This document shows positions 36,230 through 45,413 of a DNA stretch of 64,000 bases, piece after piece (the stretch's first letter is position 1; each line of letters starts with the position of its first letter). The position numbers were made by a program, and so were the translations under genes. A model generated the notes under the pieces. That model was not told the DNA's origin. It ran no database searches and saw nothing but the letters and a program-made list of their open reading frames with translations. The stretch comes from Acetobacter sp. (GTDB taxonomy: Bacteria > Pseudomonadota > Alphaproteobacteria > Acetobacterales > Acetobacteraceae), in NCBI GenBank assembly GCA_012517935.1, contig JAAYUA010000119.1, positions 1 through 64,000 on the forward strand, read 5' to 3'.

Positions 36230-37768
36230 TTACTGGTGGATGCTGGCGGCGGTGATTTCGCCGGCAGGTGAAGGCGTGTGAAGTCCGCTATATTGCAGGA
36301 CTCCAAAGGACATTGTCTCGTCAGGTGTTGGCAGAAGCTTGTCGTTCCATCCACCGCCAAGGGAACGGATGAGTCCGACAGTTGCCTGCTCGGCTCTTAC
36401 CGCGACGCGAACTTCGGATATCCGTGCATCCAGAGCTGCTTCCTGAGCAACAATTGCATCAAGGTAGCTGGACAGACCGCCTCTATAGAGGGACATCGTC
36501 ATGTCCTGCATCTGGATTGCCGTGCTGGCGGCACCCTGAAGGCGGATATCTTCTTCGTGAAGAAGTTTGACCCGGGACTGTTCGTTTTCCACTTCACGGA
36601 ATGCTGACAGGATCGTTGCGCGATATGTATCGCAGGTTTCCCGATAGGCAGACCATGAATATTGAAGGGCAGCTCGACGCATGCCGCCTTCAAAGATAGG
36701 CATGGAGGCTGTCGCGCCATAGCTCCACATGCTGTTTGCCAGTGTCGCCAGATTGAAACCACCAGCGTCAAAGCCACCATTCGCATTCAGCGAGATATGT
36801 GGATAAAACGCAGCGCGGGCGATACCGATGGATCGGTTGGCCTGAGCCATTTCCCTTTCTGCGGCTGAAATATCAGGTCTTCTCTGCAGCAGCTCGGATG
36901 GGATGCCCATGGGAATGGCAAGCTTCCGAAATGAGAATTCCGTTTGCGGCGCAATATGGAAATCTTCGGGAGGCGTGTTTGTCAGAACCGCGATGGCGTG
37001 TTCGGTGATTTCCCGTTGCGCCCGGACATCGAGTTCAGCAGCCTCAGCAACAAAAAGCCTGTTCTTGGCACGGGCAACATCAAGCTGCGGAGCCGCCTGA
37101 TTCTGAAGCTGCGTTGTCGTCATTTCGACGGCTTTGCGATAGTAATTGACGGATTGGACATAAATTGCGTCCTGCGCATCATATCCGCGCAGTGCAATGT
37201 AATCTTCAGCCAGATCAGCTTCCAGACTCAGGCGAGCGCCTGCAAAATCGGCCGCTTTTTCCTGAGCGGCATATTTCTGCATCCGAACCTGATTGCGGAT
37301 TTCTGACCAGAAATCAGGCTCCCATGATGCCAGTCCACCATAGAAGGTGTCGCTGGCTGTTGTTGCTCCCTTGTAACGGAAAAGGGAGTCATCGGATTGC
37401 TTATTGTCTGATGCACCAAATGCAATTCCAAAATGTGGAAGCAGGTCGGCACGTGCTTTCATGACCAGAGAGCGTGCCTGCTCGAAGCGTTCGGCAGCAG
37501 CTTTCAGGGTCGTGTTCTCCTTGACGGCCTTGTCTTCCAGATCGTTCAGAACCGGATCGTTCAGCATGGTCCACCAGTTCAGCGGAATCTGGTCGGCCGC
37601 CGGGTTGGCTTTGGCGAAGGGAGCCTGACCATTCCAGCTTGCGGGAACGATATAATGCGGTTTGACCTTTTCATAGGAAGGGGCAAGGTCACAGCCGGAG
37701 AGTGTGAGGGCAGTCCCCAGTGCAGTGATGCACATGAGGCTGCGACGTATGGCGAGGTTTTTCGTCAT
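36230..37768 (-). CDS. RND outer membrane factor lipoprotein (NodT family)
   Basis: A 512-aa TolC-like lipoprotein of the OprM/NodT family. The lipobox is LSGC with Cys near residue 26. The protein then shows WWTMLNDPVLNDLEDKAVKEN, typical of the first repeat, and AYPH-type HISLNANGGFD in the second repeat, each with long helices that form the periplasmic tunnel. It is the last gene of the RND operon; its start overlaps the adaptor stop (ATGA). It would be the exit duct of the RND pump and could also serve the convergent FUSC pump, which has no channel of its own. Confidence 0.92.
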   Translation of the reverse strand: MTKNLAIRRSLMCITALGTALTLSGCDLAPSYEKVKPHYIVPASWNGQAPFAKANPAADQIPLNWWTMLNDPVLNDLEDKAVKENTTLKAAAERFEQARSLVMKARADLLPHFGIAFGASDNKQSDDSLFRYKGATTASDTFYGGLASWEPDFWSEIRNQVRMQKYAAQEKAADFAGARLSLEADLAEDYIALRGYDAQDAIYVQSVNYYRKAVEMTTTQLQNQAAPQLDVARAKNRLFVAEAAELDVRAQREITEHAIAVLTNTPPEDFHIAPQTEFSFRKLAIPMGIPSELLQRRPDISAAEREMAQANRSIGIARAAFYPHISLNANGGFDAGGFNLATLANSMWSYGATASMPIFEGGMRRAALQYSWSAYRETCDTYRATILSAFREVENEQSRVKLLHEEDIRLQGAASTAIQMQDMTMSLYRGGLSSYLDAIVAQEAALDARISEVRVAVRAEQATVGLIRSLGGGWNDKLLPTPDETMSFGVLQYSGLHTPSPAGEITAASIHQ

Positions 37769-38943
37769 CCTTCAATCTCCTCGTCCTCATTATAGCCTTT
37801 CGCAGGAACGACAACGCGGACTTGCTGACCTTCGAGAAGATCGGCAGGTGGATTGCGGATGATTTTGTCATCTGCCTGCAGACCGGTCAGGACGTCGGTA
37901 TGTGTGTCAGCCATGCGTCCGGCCTGCACGGACTGGAAGTGAACCTTGTTGTCCTTATCAACAATAGCGACCTGCAATCCGGGTTCCTGGAAAACCAGAG
38001 TGGATGTCGGGATGTTCCATATTCCTTGTTCTGCTGGTGCAGTCAGGTTTACGGAGGCAAAGGTTCCCGGCCAGATCAGATGATCGGGATTATCAACGAT
38101 AAACTCGGTGACAGCTGTTCGTGTATTTGGATCATATCCTTTTGCGACTGTCAGGAAGTGTGCCTGGAAAACCCGTCCCGGAAACTGTGGGATGGAAAGC
38201 GTGGCGGTCATTCCTGGTTTCAGAATATATGAAAAGCTTTCTGGAACAGACACAAACAGACGCAGTTTGTCCATTGATGAGACGGTGAACATCTGCTGGG
38301 CATCATTGCCTGCACTATGTCCGCCACCCCCGGCGCTGACATAGTCGCCGACGTTGACATTACGTGATGTTACAAAACCATCAAAAGGAGCAACGATGGT
38401 TTTGAAGTTTTCCAGAGCGGTGAACTGATCAACCGTATGCTGGGCAGCCTGCATTTCTGCGTTGGCAGCTTTTTCGTTCGCATCAGCGACAGACACGGAC
38501 TGTCCGGAGACTGCATTCGCCTTGGACATCGCATGCCAGCGATTGGCGCTGACGACTGCGAGGTTGTATTTCGCTTCCTTGGCGGCGAGATCGGCTTTTG
38601 CCTGTGCATACTGCGCATCAAGGCTTGGTGCATTGATCTGGGCGAGAACATCGCCCGTTTTCACTTCTGCGCCGTAATCCTTGTCCCAGGATTTCACATA
38701 ACCGGATGCCTGAGGATAGATCGGCGCCTGGTACCAGGCATCGACCGTTCCCGGAAGCGTGAGAGAGACTGTCTTCGGGCCGGGTTTGGGCATTGTGACC
38801 TCTACATCCGGAATGGAGTTGTAGGCAGTCACTTCCCGGACCTCATGCGCATTGTGCATGCGGGAGACGATTACATAGCCTGAGCCTAGCGCAAGTGCGC
38901 CCACGCAGACAGACAGGCTGAGATATTTACTTGCGCGGGCCAT
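37765..38943 (-). CDS. RND efflux periplasmic adaptor subunit
   Basis: A 392-aa membrane fusion protein of the AcrA/MdtA type. An N-terminal helix (about 7-26) anchors it. Lipoyl motif IYPQASGYVKSW is near 75, a coiled-coil hairpin at about 105-165, the second lipoyl half IVAPFDGFVTSRNV near 187, then the beta-barrel and membrane-proximal domains with VSVPESFSYILKPGM. No lipobox is seen. The ATG overlaps the permease stop by one base (TAATG). It couples the permease to the NodT channel. Confidence 0.92.
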   Translation of the reverse strand: MARASKYLSLSVCVGALALGSGYVIVSRMHNAHEVREVTAYNSIPDVEVTMPKPGPKTVSLTLPGTVDAWYQAPIYPQASGYVKSWDKDYGAEVKTGDVLAQINAPSLDAQYAQAKADLAAKEAKYNLAVVSANRWHAMSKANAVSGQSVSVADANEKAANAEMQAAQHTVDQFTALENFKTIVAPFDGFVTSRNVNVGDYVSAGGGGHSAGNDAQQMFTVSSMDKLRLFVSVPESFSYILKPGMTATLSIPQFPGRVFQAHFLTVAKGYDPNTRTAVTEFIVDNPDHLIWPGTFASVNLTAPAEQGIWNIPTSTLVFQEPGLQVAIVDKDNKVHFQSVQAGRMADTHTDVLTGLQADDKIIRNPPADLLEGQQVRVVVPAKGYNEDEEIEG

Positions 38944-41900
38944 TACACAGTCTCCTTGCGGACAGTTTTGCGGCTGTAGAGGATTGCGTAGACACAGGGG
39001 ACAAAGAGGAGTGTCGAGATTGTCGCGACAATCAGGCCACCGATAACGGCTTTGCCCAAAGGTGCATTCTGGGAGTTACTGATGGACATCGGGACCATAC
39101 CGACGATCATCGCAGAGGCAGTCATGAGCACCGGACGGATACGTCCATATCCGGCTTCCAGAGCTGCCTTGAGTGGCTGTCCGTGCAACTCCAGACGTTC
39201 CCGTGCATAGGACACGACAAGGATGGAGTTTGCAGTGGCAGTGCCCATGCACATGATGGCTCCGGTCAGCGCTGGCACGGACAGATGTGTGCGTGTCAGG
39301 AACAGGCTCCATGCAATGCCGGCAAGAGCGCCGGGCAGGGCGGAGATAATGATGAACGGATCAAGCCAGGACTGAAAGTTCACGACAATCAGGAGGTAGA
39401 TCAGCACAATCGACACAACCAGACCGCCTGCCAGTTCCATATAAGCGGAACTCATTGTCGTAGCCTGACCTTCGATGTCGACGGCTGCGCCACGTGGCAC
39501 TTCGTTGCTTGATGCGGCAACCTGCTTGGCAACGCCATTCAGGACTGCCCCCAGATCTTTCCCTTCTGCGGAGACATAAATGTCGAACGCAGGCATGGAG
39601 TTATAGTGCGAGATTTCGCCCGGTGTACCGATTGCCTTGATCTGACTCATGGCGCCAAGAAGCTGGAGTGAGTCGCCTGACGGATTTCCATCTCCCTTGT
39701 CGACAGGAATTGTCAGAAGATCGTTGTAATGTGTCAGTTGGTTCTGGGGCACATAGGTGTTCAGTGTGAAGGTCACACCCATTTTGGGGTCAAACCAGTA
39801 TTGCGGATCGACCTGAGAACTGCCTGACAGTGTCATCAGTTCGTTATCAGCCAGATCGCCTTCATCGATGCCCGTTGCCTGCTCGAAGGTACGATCACCT
39901 TCCACAAACAGGGTTGGGGTGCGCATGGTCTGCTGTAGGGATACGTCGGCTGCACCAGGAACCTTGCGGATCAGGTTAGCGAGCTTGACTGCATATTTAT
40001 AGTTTTCACGCAGATCTGGACCGGCAACTTTCACGTCGATTGGTGCTGGTGATCCGAAGTTGAGGATTTTTGCAGTCAGATCAGCTGGCTGGAAGGTGAA
40101 GACCGTTCCGGGGAAGCTGGCTGACAGTCCGCGTCTGAGAATGGCACGGTAATCCCATACGGGGGAGGCATCGTTGCGCAGTGTTATGGTCAGGTCGCAG
40201 TCCTGAGCACCGAGCGTTGGTGTTGGAATGAATGCCTGATTGTGGGGACCTTCAGGAAGTCCACAATTGCTGATGATATCTTCCGTTTTCCCCTTGAGAA
40301 GCTGCTCGATCCTGTCACTGACCAGCGTTGCGGTGCGGTTGGTGACTTCGATACGGCTTCCCAGAGGAGCACGCATATGCATCTGCAACTGGCCGGATTT
40401 GACTTCGGGGAAGAAGTCACGTCCGGCGACGAAATAGAGGCCGCAGGAAAGAACGGACAGTCCCATGAAGGTGGCGACGAATTTCCCACGATTGTCGATC
40501 AGGCGTTGCAGAAGCGCGCCATAGTTTTCGCGGAAAGTGGTGAATTTGCGTTCAAACCCTTTCTGAAAACGTGTGAAGGGATTGTTACCATGAGGGAGAG
40601 CTTCGTGTTCCTGCCCGTGTGCACCCGGATGGACATGCCCCTGCAGCAGGAACTTGGCCATTGTCGGAACCAGTGTTCGCGACAGGATGAAGGAAGCCAC
40701 CATGGCGAAAATGATCGCTTCTGCCATTGGCATGAACAGCCAGCCGGCAACGCCGTCCAGACTGAAAAGCGGTAGCCAGACGATACAGATACATGTTGTT
40801 GAAACGAAGGTCGGGATCACGATCTGGTTCGCAGCATCGATGATCGCCGTTTCTAGCTCTTTCCCCATTTCAAGATGTGTATCGATATTTTCGATCATCA
40901 CGGTCGCATCATCGACCAGAATACCGACGGCCAGAGCCAACCCGCCCAATGTCATGACATTGATGGTCTGTCCTGCCCAGCCAAGTCCGATGATGGAGCA
41001 GAGGATGGCGAGGGGGATGGAGGTTGCGATGATGACGGTTGGGCGCCAGGAGCCAAGGAAGAGCAGGACGACGAGTCCGGTCAGGATGGCTGCGGTGATC
41101 ATTTCGCGCATAACGTCGTGGATTGAGTCTTTCACAAATCCGGACGCATCGCTGATGATGCTGATTTTTACGCCTGCTGGCAGAACCGCCTGAAGACGGG
41201 GCAGCATTTTTTTTACGCCATCAACGACATCAAGAGTTGAAGCTTCACCGCTTTTCATGACGACCATGATGACGGCCTGACGACCCTTGACCAGAACACT
41301 GTTCGTCTGGGGATGTCCGCCACGATATACGTCTGCGACATCGTGAACATATACGACCGCGTTTCCAATACGTTTGATCGGAATGTTGGCAATATCTTCC
41401 AGGGTTCGCGGTGTGGCGTTTGTCTGGACCATCCAGTCTGTCGGACCGATTTTCTGGTCACCGGCAGGGCGGACGATATTTTGTCGGTCAAGGGCGTTCT
41501 GGACGTCCATGGCTGACATATGATGTGCCTGAAGCTGCTGCTGATTGAGCGCCACCATGACAAAGCTGTCCATACCACCATAGGGATGGGGAACGACGGC
41601 TCCGGGAATGGTCACAAGAAGAGAGCGGATACGGATGAATGCCAGTTTGAAAAGATCAGACGGAGTGAGTGTGTCTGACGTCAGTTTCAGGGTGACAACC
41701 GGGACCGAGGAGGCTTCCAGACGCATGATCATCGGTGCAGCGATATGTTCGGGAAGCTGCTGCAGGACGGTCTGGGAAATTGCGGTGACGTCTGCTTCCG
41801 CAGCGCCAATATCCGTGCCGGGCTGGAAGTATATTTTTACGATACCACGGCCGTAATAGGAATCCGCCTCCATGTGCTGGATGCCCTCAACCGTGGAGGT

Positions 41901-42116
41901 CACACCCTGCTCGAAGTTGTACATGATACGTCCGGCAAACTCTTCCGGAAGCATGCCGGAATAGGACCAGACCACCGCGATCGCAGGGATCTTGATGTTC
42001 GGGAAAACGTCCGTTGGTGTTTTTCTTATTGAGAGAATTCCAAGCATCACAATAAGAATTGAGAGAACCACGAACGTGTAAGGCCGCCGCAAAGCGGTGA
42101 CTACGATAGCATTCAT
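38943..42116 (-). CDS. RND efflux permease subunit
   Basis: A 1057-aa resistance-nodulation-division permease with 12 membrane helices and two large periplasmic loops. Proton-relay acidic residues are present in helix 4 (GILVDDATVMIEN near 405). Landmarks include FPNIKIPAIAVVWSYSGMLPEE near 38 and GATIDDA-type and LPGALAGIAWSLFL in the second half. It lacks the CzcA metal-site motif that would show heavy-metal export, so multidrug or solvent export is more likely; the substrate is unknown. It heads the operon and is preceded by a structured leader. Confidence 0.92.
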   Translation of the reverse strand: MNAIVVTALRRPYTFVVLSILIVMLGILSIRKTPTDVFPNIKIPAIAVVWSYSGMLPEEFAGRIMYNFEQGVTSTVEGIQHMEADSYYGRGIVKIYFQPGTDIGAAEADVTAISQTVLQQLPEHIAAPMIMRLEASSVPVVTLKLTSDTLTPSDLFKLAFIRIRSLLVTIPGAVVPHPYGGMDSFVMVALNQQQLQAHHMSAMDVQNALDRQNIVRPAGDQKIGPTDWMVQTNATPRTLEDIANIPIKRIGNAVVYVHDVADVYRGGHPQTNSVLVKGRQAVIMVVMKSGEASTLDVVDGVKKMLPRLQAVLPAGVKISIISDASGFVKDSIHDVMREMITAAILTGLVVLLFLGSWRPTVIIATSIPLAILCSIIGLGWAGQTINVMTLGGLALAVGILVDDATVMIENIDTHLEMGKELETAIIDAANQIVIPTFVSTTCICIVWLPLFSLDGVAGWLFMPMAEAIIFAMVASFILSRTLVPTMAKFLLQGHVHPGAHGQEHEALPHGNNPFTRFQKGFERKFTTFRENYGALLQRLIDNRGKFVATFMGLSVLSCGLYFVAGRDFFPEVKSGQLQMHMRAPLGSRIEVTNRTATLVSDRIEQLLKGKTEDIISNCGLPEGPHNQAFIPTPTLGAQDCDLTITLRNDASPVWDYRAILRRGLSASFPGTVFTFQPADLTAKILNFGSPAPIDVKVAGPDLRENYKYAVKLANLIRKVPGAADVSLQQTMRTPTLFVEGDRTFEQATGIDEGDLADNELMTLSGSSQVDPQYWFDPKMGVTFTLNTYVPQNQLTHYNDLLTIPVDKGDGNPSGDSLQLLGAMSQIKAIGTPGEISHYNSMPAFDIYVSAEGKDLGAVLNGVAKQVAASSNEVPRGAAVDIEGQATTMSSAYMELAGGLVVSIVLIYLLIVVNFQSWLDPFIIISALPGALAGIAWSLFLTRTHLSVPALTGAIMCMGTATANSILVVSYARERLELHGQPLKAALEAGYGRIRPVLMTASAMIVGMVPMSISNSQNAPLGKAVIGGLIVATISTLLFVPCVYAILYSRKTVRKETV

Positions 42117-42168
42117 CGATCTGCCTTACATGTGAATAACTATAGGGTCATGAGCGGCGGTTCTGGAT

Positions 42169-42216
42169 GGCTGACGTGATGGGTGGAGATATGGCTACCC
42201 ATCTCAGGCATCAGCC
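42169..42216 (-). promoter_or_regulatory. nested inverted repeats in the RND operon leader
   Basis: GGCTGA (42169-42174) pairs with TCAGCC (42211-42216), and inside it GATGGGT (42178-42184) pairs with ACCCATC (42197-42203). On the minus strand an alternative stem GAGAT/ATCTC would exclude the inner one. It lies 53-100 bases before the permease start. It could be an RNA switch or an operator. Confidence 0.4.
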
Positions 42217-42442
42217 GCTAGACATGTTTTGAAATAAATCAAACTTGTGGATAGGCGATATGAAAATATTTTTTAAAAGGGGGAACTCTGGGCGATTGAT
42301 CTGTCCTCTTGTTGATTTTATTGAATAAAAATTCAACTTTCAGTGAGGTCTCTGGATCGCGAAGAGGCTGTCAAGCCGTGGTGTGAATATATACAGACAT
42401 GAAATGAAATATAAATTCCATGTCTGGGTGATGATTCATTAC

Positions 42443-42473
42443 GTCCTGCAAGAGCACGCAGTCGTCGCAGGAC
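42443..42473 (-). terminator. hairpin after the DUF2807 gene
   Basis: GTCCTGC (42443-42449) and GCAGGAC (42467-42473) form a perfect 7-bp stem 13 bases past the stop of the DUF2807 gene. No T-run follows, so confidence is modest. Confidence 0.4.
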
Positions 42474-42486
42474 ATCTTAAAGAAGG

Positions 42487-43251
42487 TCAGAGAGTCCAGT
42501 CGTTTTGATCTGACGCTTTCGGCTCTTCATTCTCTTGTTTGGGGACGGACACGCTTCCGACGCCGTTGATTGTTTTATCGAGAATTTTCGGTTGTTGTGT
42601 CAATTTTACGCTGCCGGCTCCATCAATGGAGATATGAGCCCGATCTGACGGGCCAGCCTTGACGCTGCCTGCTCCATCCATCGTGAGATCAAGATTTGCA
42701 ATCGTCATCGCGGACAGGTTGACGGATGCGGCGCCATTGATCGTGACGGCAACAGTCTCGACATGACCACTGCCTTTAACACTGCCTGCGCCATTGATTG
42801 TCAGATTGAGAGAGTCCCGGTCATAATCCTGCAACGTCAGGGCATTGAAACCATTCAGAACGATGTTCTCGAGTGTTGAAGACGTGATGTTGATGGTTGC
42901 GGAGTTATGTCTGGATGACCAGCTCAGGAATTTCTTGCCGAGATGCGTGTCGTCAACTTCAAGATTGTTGTCCTTGATGATCAGATGATTGACGAGTGTT
43001 TCAGGTCCGCTGACTGTGATTTCCGGCGTGTCACCTTTGCGAATGATGATCGTGCCGGGAATGGCGATGGCAATCATCTTGCTGTCGTTCCACGGGATAT
43101 GTCGGATCACAGCGGGGCTCGCACTTTCATCGTTCTCGTCCCACAGATTGACGGACGAAAAACTGACAGGTCCGCGCCATGCGGCAAGTGTGAAGCTGAG
43201 CATGGAAACGATCGCGCTTCCTGCGGCCAGTGTGGCGATGCGGCGGATCAT
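42487..43251 (-). CDS. DUF2807 (GIN domain) secreted protein
   Basis: A 254-aa protein with a signal peptide or anchor (residues 1-24) and a right-handed beta-helix-like DUF2807/DUF4097 region. The repeat units INGAGSV, INGAASV, MDGAGSV and IDGAGSV recur at about 20-residue intervals from 150 to 235. Such heads occur in envelope-stress or adhesion proteins. It is the last gene of the padR-DUF1700-DUF2807 operon and overlaps the preceding gene (ATGA). Role unknown. Confidence 0.85.
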   Translation of the reverse strand: MIRRIATLAAGSAIVSMLSFTLAAWRGPVSFSSVNLWDENDESASPAVIRHIPWNDSKMIAIAIPGTIIIRKGDTPEITVSGPETLVNHLIIKDNNLEVDDTHLGKKFLSWSSRHNSATINITSSTLENIVLNGFNALTLQDYDRDSLNLTINGAGSVKGSGHVETVAVTINGAASVNLSAMTIANLDLTMDGAGSVKAGPSDRAHISIDGAGSVKLTQQPKILDKTINGVGSVSVPKQENEEPKASDQNDWTL

Positions 43252-43853
43252 GCCAGAGTTTCCTTTCCGACTGCGTGGGGTGGTGGAGCAATCAGGCGAT
43301 AATGTGCGCGTCCGTACTGTATGAGCAGATTGATGATGCCGATGATGAACAGCAGGCTGAAGGTCGCTGCAGACAATCCGCCGCTGGCCAGGGACAGGCT
43401 GATCAGGACATTCTGAAGCCAGTCAGCGTTCAAAATGTCGGCCCCGAGCAGGGCGAAAGGCAGCATGATGCACCCGGCCAGACATATCGCGGTGCTGGCG
43501 ATGATGACGGCGATGACCATGATGCCGACAAACAGAAGAACTGGCAGGACGACGAGAAGATCGAGTGTTGCCAGACCGATAATGCCGAATATGGCGCGGA
43601 GTGCGGATTCAAGGCTGCGCTTGTCTTCCCACTGGCGCACGCCTGCTTCGGCACGGAGTTCTCGCGCCAGGCGGGAGGGATCTCCGAGAGACGTCGCGAT
43701 GTCTCTTTCCGATCGTCCGGCGGCAATCCCGGATTCAAAGTGCGCCTCATATTCGGCAATGGTGTCGTCAATGAAATCGCGAGGGAGCCCTCTCAGGCCA
43801 GAACGCAGTCTGGACATGAAAATGTCGCGATCCGAGTGGGAATTATTCATCAA
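43248..43853 (-). CDS. DUF1700 (HAAS) membrane protein
   Basis: A 201-aa protein. The N-terminal 70 residues form the HAAS/DUF1700 helical domain: FMSRLRSGLRGLPRDFIDDTIAEYEAHF-type start and SLGDPSRLARELRAE near 60. The rest has three or four membrane helices. DUF1700 genes are commonly paired with PadR repressors, as here. Both ends overlap neighbours as ATGA. Likely a membrane sensor or partner of the operon, but this is inference. Confidence 0.85.
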   Translation of the reverse strand: MMNNSHSDRDIFMSRLRSGLRGLPRDFIDDTIAEYEAHFESGIAAGRSERDIATSLGDPSRLARELRAEAGVRQWEDKRSLESALRAIFGIIGLATLDLLVVLPVLLFVGIMVIAVIIASTAICLAGCIMLPFALLGADILNADWLQNVLISLSLASGGLSAATFSLLFIIGIINLLIQYGRAHYRLIAPPPHAVGKETLA

Positions 43854-44245
43854 GCGTCGTTCCTGACTGCTTTGCTGACGGTGATTGTTTTCTGATCCGA
43901 AGATGCGCCGGGAGGCGCGTCATCAGAAGCCGGACGAAGAAGGGCCGAGACCGCCGATGCGAAGCTTTCCCACGCTGTTCTCTGTGCTGTGAGACTGCTG
44001 CGACCCAGATCGGTCAGGCTGTAATATTTCCTTGGTGGTCCGGAAGGAGATTCAACAAAATACGTTGATACGATTCCATCTTTCTGCATCCTTCTCATTA
44101 GTGGATATATGGTACCTTCTCCCATGCCGATGGCTTCGGAGAGTTGGCTTGCAATGTCGTAACCATAGGAATCAGCGCGGGCCAGAACGGCCATGACGCA
44201 GAGTTCCAGTACGCCTTTTTTGAACTGAACGAGATTGGGTTCCAC
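43850..44245 (-). CDS. PadR family transcriptional regulator
   Basis: A 131-aa winged-helix regulator. The PadR core spans residues 8-85: KKGVLELCVMAVLARADSYGYDI and MGEGTIYPLMRRMQKDGIV, with the wing PRKYYSLTDLGR. The short helical tail fits the small PadR subgroup. It heads its own operon and has a near-perfect palindrome 51 bases upstream, so autorepression is likely. The effector is unknown. Confidence 0.92.
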   Translation of the reverse strand: MEPNLVQFKKGVLELCVMAVLARADSYGYDIASQLSEAIGMGEGTIYPLMRRMQKDGIVSTYFVESPSGPPRKYYSLTDLGRSSLTAQRTAWESFASAVSALLRPASDDAPPGASSDQKTITVSKAVRNDA

Positions 44246-44296
44246 GGTTGCGGGGTGCTCCGGGCTCTGTGTGCGTCCTATGATTGTCTATCGGAA

Positions 44297-44319
44297 GGTT
44301 CCTTGCATTGCAAGGTACC
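44297..44319 (-). promoter_or_regulatory. palindromic operator upstream of padR
   Basis: A 23-base near-perfect palindrome: GGT-t-CCTTGCA-t-TGCAAGG-t-ACC, core 44301-44315. On the minus strand TTGCAA in it could serve as a -35 element with TAGACA 17 bases on, so a bound regulator would block the promoter. It probably binds the PadR protein. Confidence 0.6.
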
Positions 44320-44405
44320 ATTTTATGAAAAATATTCTGCGGATGTGATCGTCGAGGAAAGACTGTCTCTCGACGGAAGGTGACTGGCTTTTGTATGATC
44401 CGCAC

Positions 44406-45413
44406 ATGATTATCGTCACCGGCGGAGCCGGCTTCATAGGTTCATGTCTTGTTGCTGCTCTTTCCGCGCGTGGGCTGGTGCCCGTCGTGGTGGACAGGCT
44501 GCGTTCAGATGGGAAGTGGCGCAATCTTCGTCACCATCCTCCGGCGCAGATCGTGCAGCCGGAAGATCTGGATGCTTTCCTTGCAACTGCGGAGGATGTG
44601 GAAGCGATTTTCCATCTTGGTGCAGTCAGTGCGACGACCGCGCGTGATGGTGATCTGGTCTGGAAATCCAATGTTGAGCTTTCCCAGAAGCTCTGGCGTT
44701 TCTGCGCAAAGACCGGTGCGCGGCTCATATATGCTTCTTCCGCAGCCACTTATGGAGCGGCAGATAAGCCGGACGAGTTTCATGATGGTCTGACAAATCT
44801 TGAACGTCTGGAGCCGATGAATCTTTACGGCTGGTCCAAGCATGCCTTTGATCTATGGGCGCGGGCAGAGGTTGAGGCTGGGGCTGCTCCGCCGCAATGG
44901 GCCGGTCTGAAATTTTTCAATGTTTATGGTCCGGGTGAATATCACAAAGGATCAATGATCTCTGTCGTGAAGGTCAAATATGATGAAGTGGCGGCGGGAA
45001 ATCCTGCACGTCTTTTCCGTTCTGACCGTTCTGATCTTGCCGATGGTGCGCAGGCCCGGGATTTCGTCTGGGTTGGGGATGTCGTCGATGTCATGTTGTG
45101 GCTTTACGACAACCGGACTGTGAGTGGCTTGTTCAATCTCGGGACTGGTGTTGCGCGCAGCTATCTGGATCTGGCGCATGCAGTGTGTGACGCTGCCGGA
45201 AGACCGCGTGAAGTCAATTTCATCGATATGCCCGCCGCGCTGAAAGGGCAGTATCAGTCTTATACCTGTGCCGACATGACCCAGCTCAGGGTTGCGGGTT
45301 ATTCACGGACATTTACGTCTCTTGAAGATGGAATCAGGGATTATATTCGCGGTTATCTTATGCCGGGATGTGATCCCTGGGTGAAGGGCTGGCCGTTAAA
45401 GACTGTCGATTAA
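44406..45413 (+). CDS. hldD: ADP-L-glycero-D-manno-heptose 6-epimerase
   Basis: A 335-aa short-chain dehydrogenase-type epimerase matching HldD (RfaD), the last step of ADP-heptose synthesis for lipopolysaccharide inner core. NAD(P) binding MIIVTGGAGFIGS starts the protein; the catalytic Ser/Tyr/Lys are in YASSAATYG and NLYGWSKHAFD; the family marker FFNVYGPGEYHKGSM is near 175. The ATG at 44406 fits the family start; a TTG at 44391 has a better-spaced GGAAGG and may be the true start. Its stop overlaps that of the convergent MgtC-like gene (TTAA). Confidence 0.92.
   Translation: MIIVTGGAGFIGSCLVAALSARGLVPVVVDRLRSDGKWRNLRHHPPAQIVQPEDLDAFLATAEDVEAIFHLGAVSATTARDGDLVWKSNVELSQKLWRFCAKTGARLIYASSAATYGAADKPDEFHDGLTNLERLEPMNLYGWSKHAFDLWARAEVEAGAAPPQWAGLKFFNVYGPGEYHKGSMISVVKVKYDEVAAGNPARLFRSDRSDLADGAQARDFVWVGDVVDVMLWLYDNRTVSGLFNLGTGVARSYLDLAHAVCDAAGRPREVNFIDMPAALKGQYQSYTCADMTQLRVAGYSRTFTSLEDGIRDYIRGYLMPGCDPWVKGWPLKTVD

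Larger units (their letters stand above)
42117..42486. other. spacer between RND operon and DUF2807 gene
   Basis: This 370-base region has no gene. It contains the structured leader described separately, an 8-bp inverted repeat CAGACATG (42394-42401) / CATGTCTG (42419-42426), and the hairpin at 42443-42473. The middle (42230-42390) is AT-rich and shows nothing definite. Confidence 0.5.

Noticed and set aside
40242..40775. Open frames opposite the RND permease
   Set aside because: Antisense to a clear permease; no start signal or domain.
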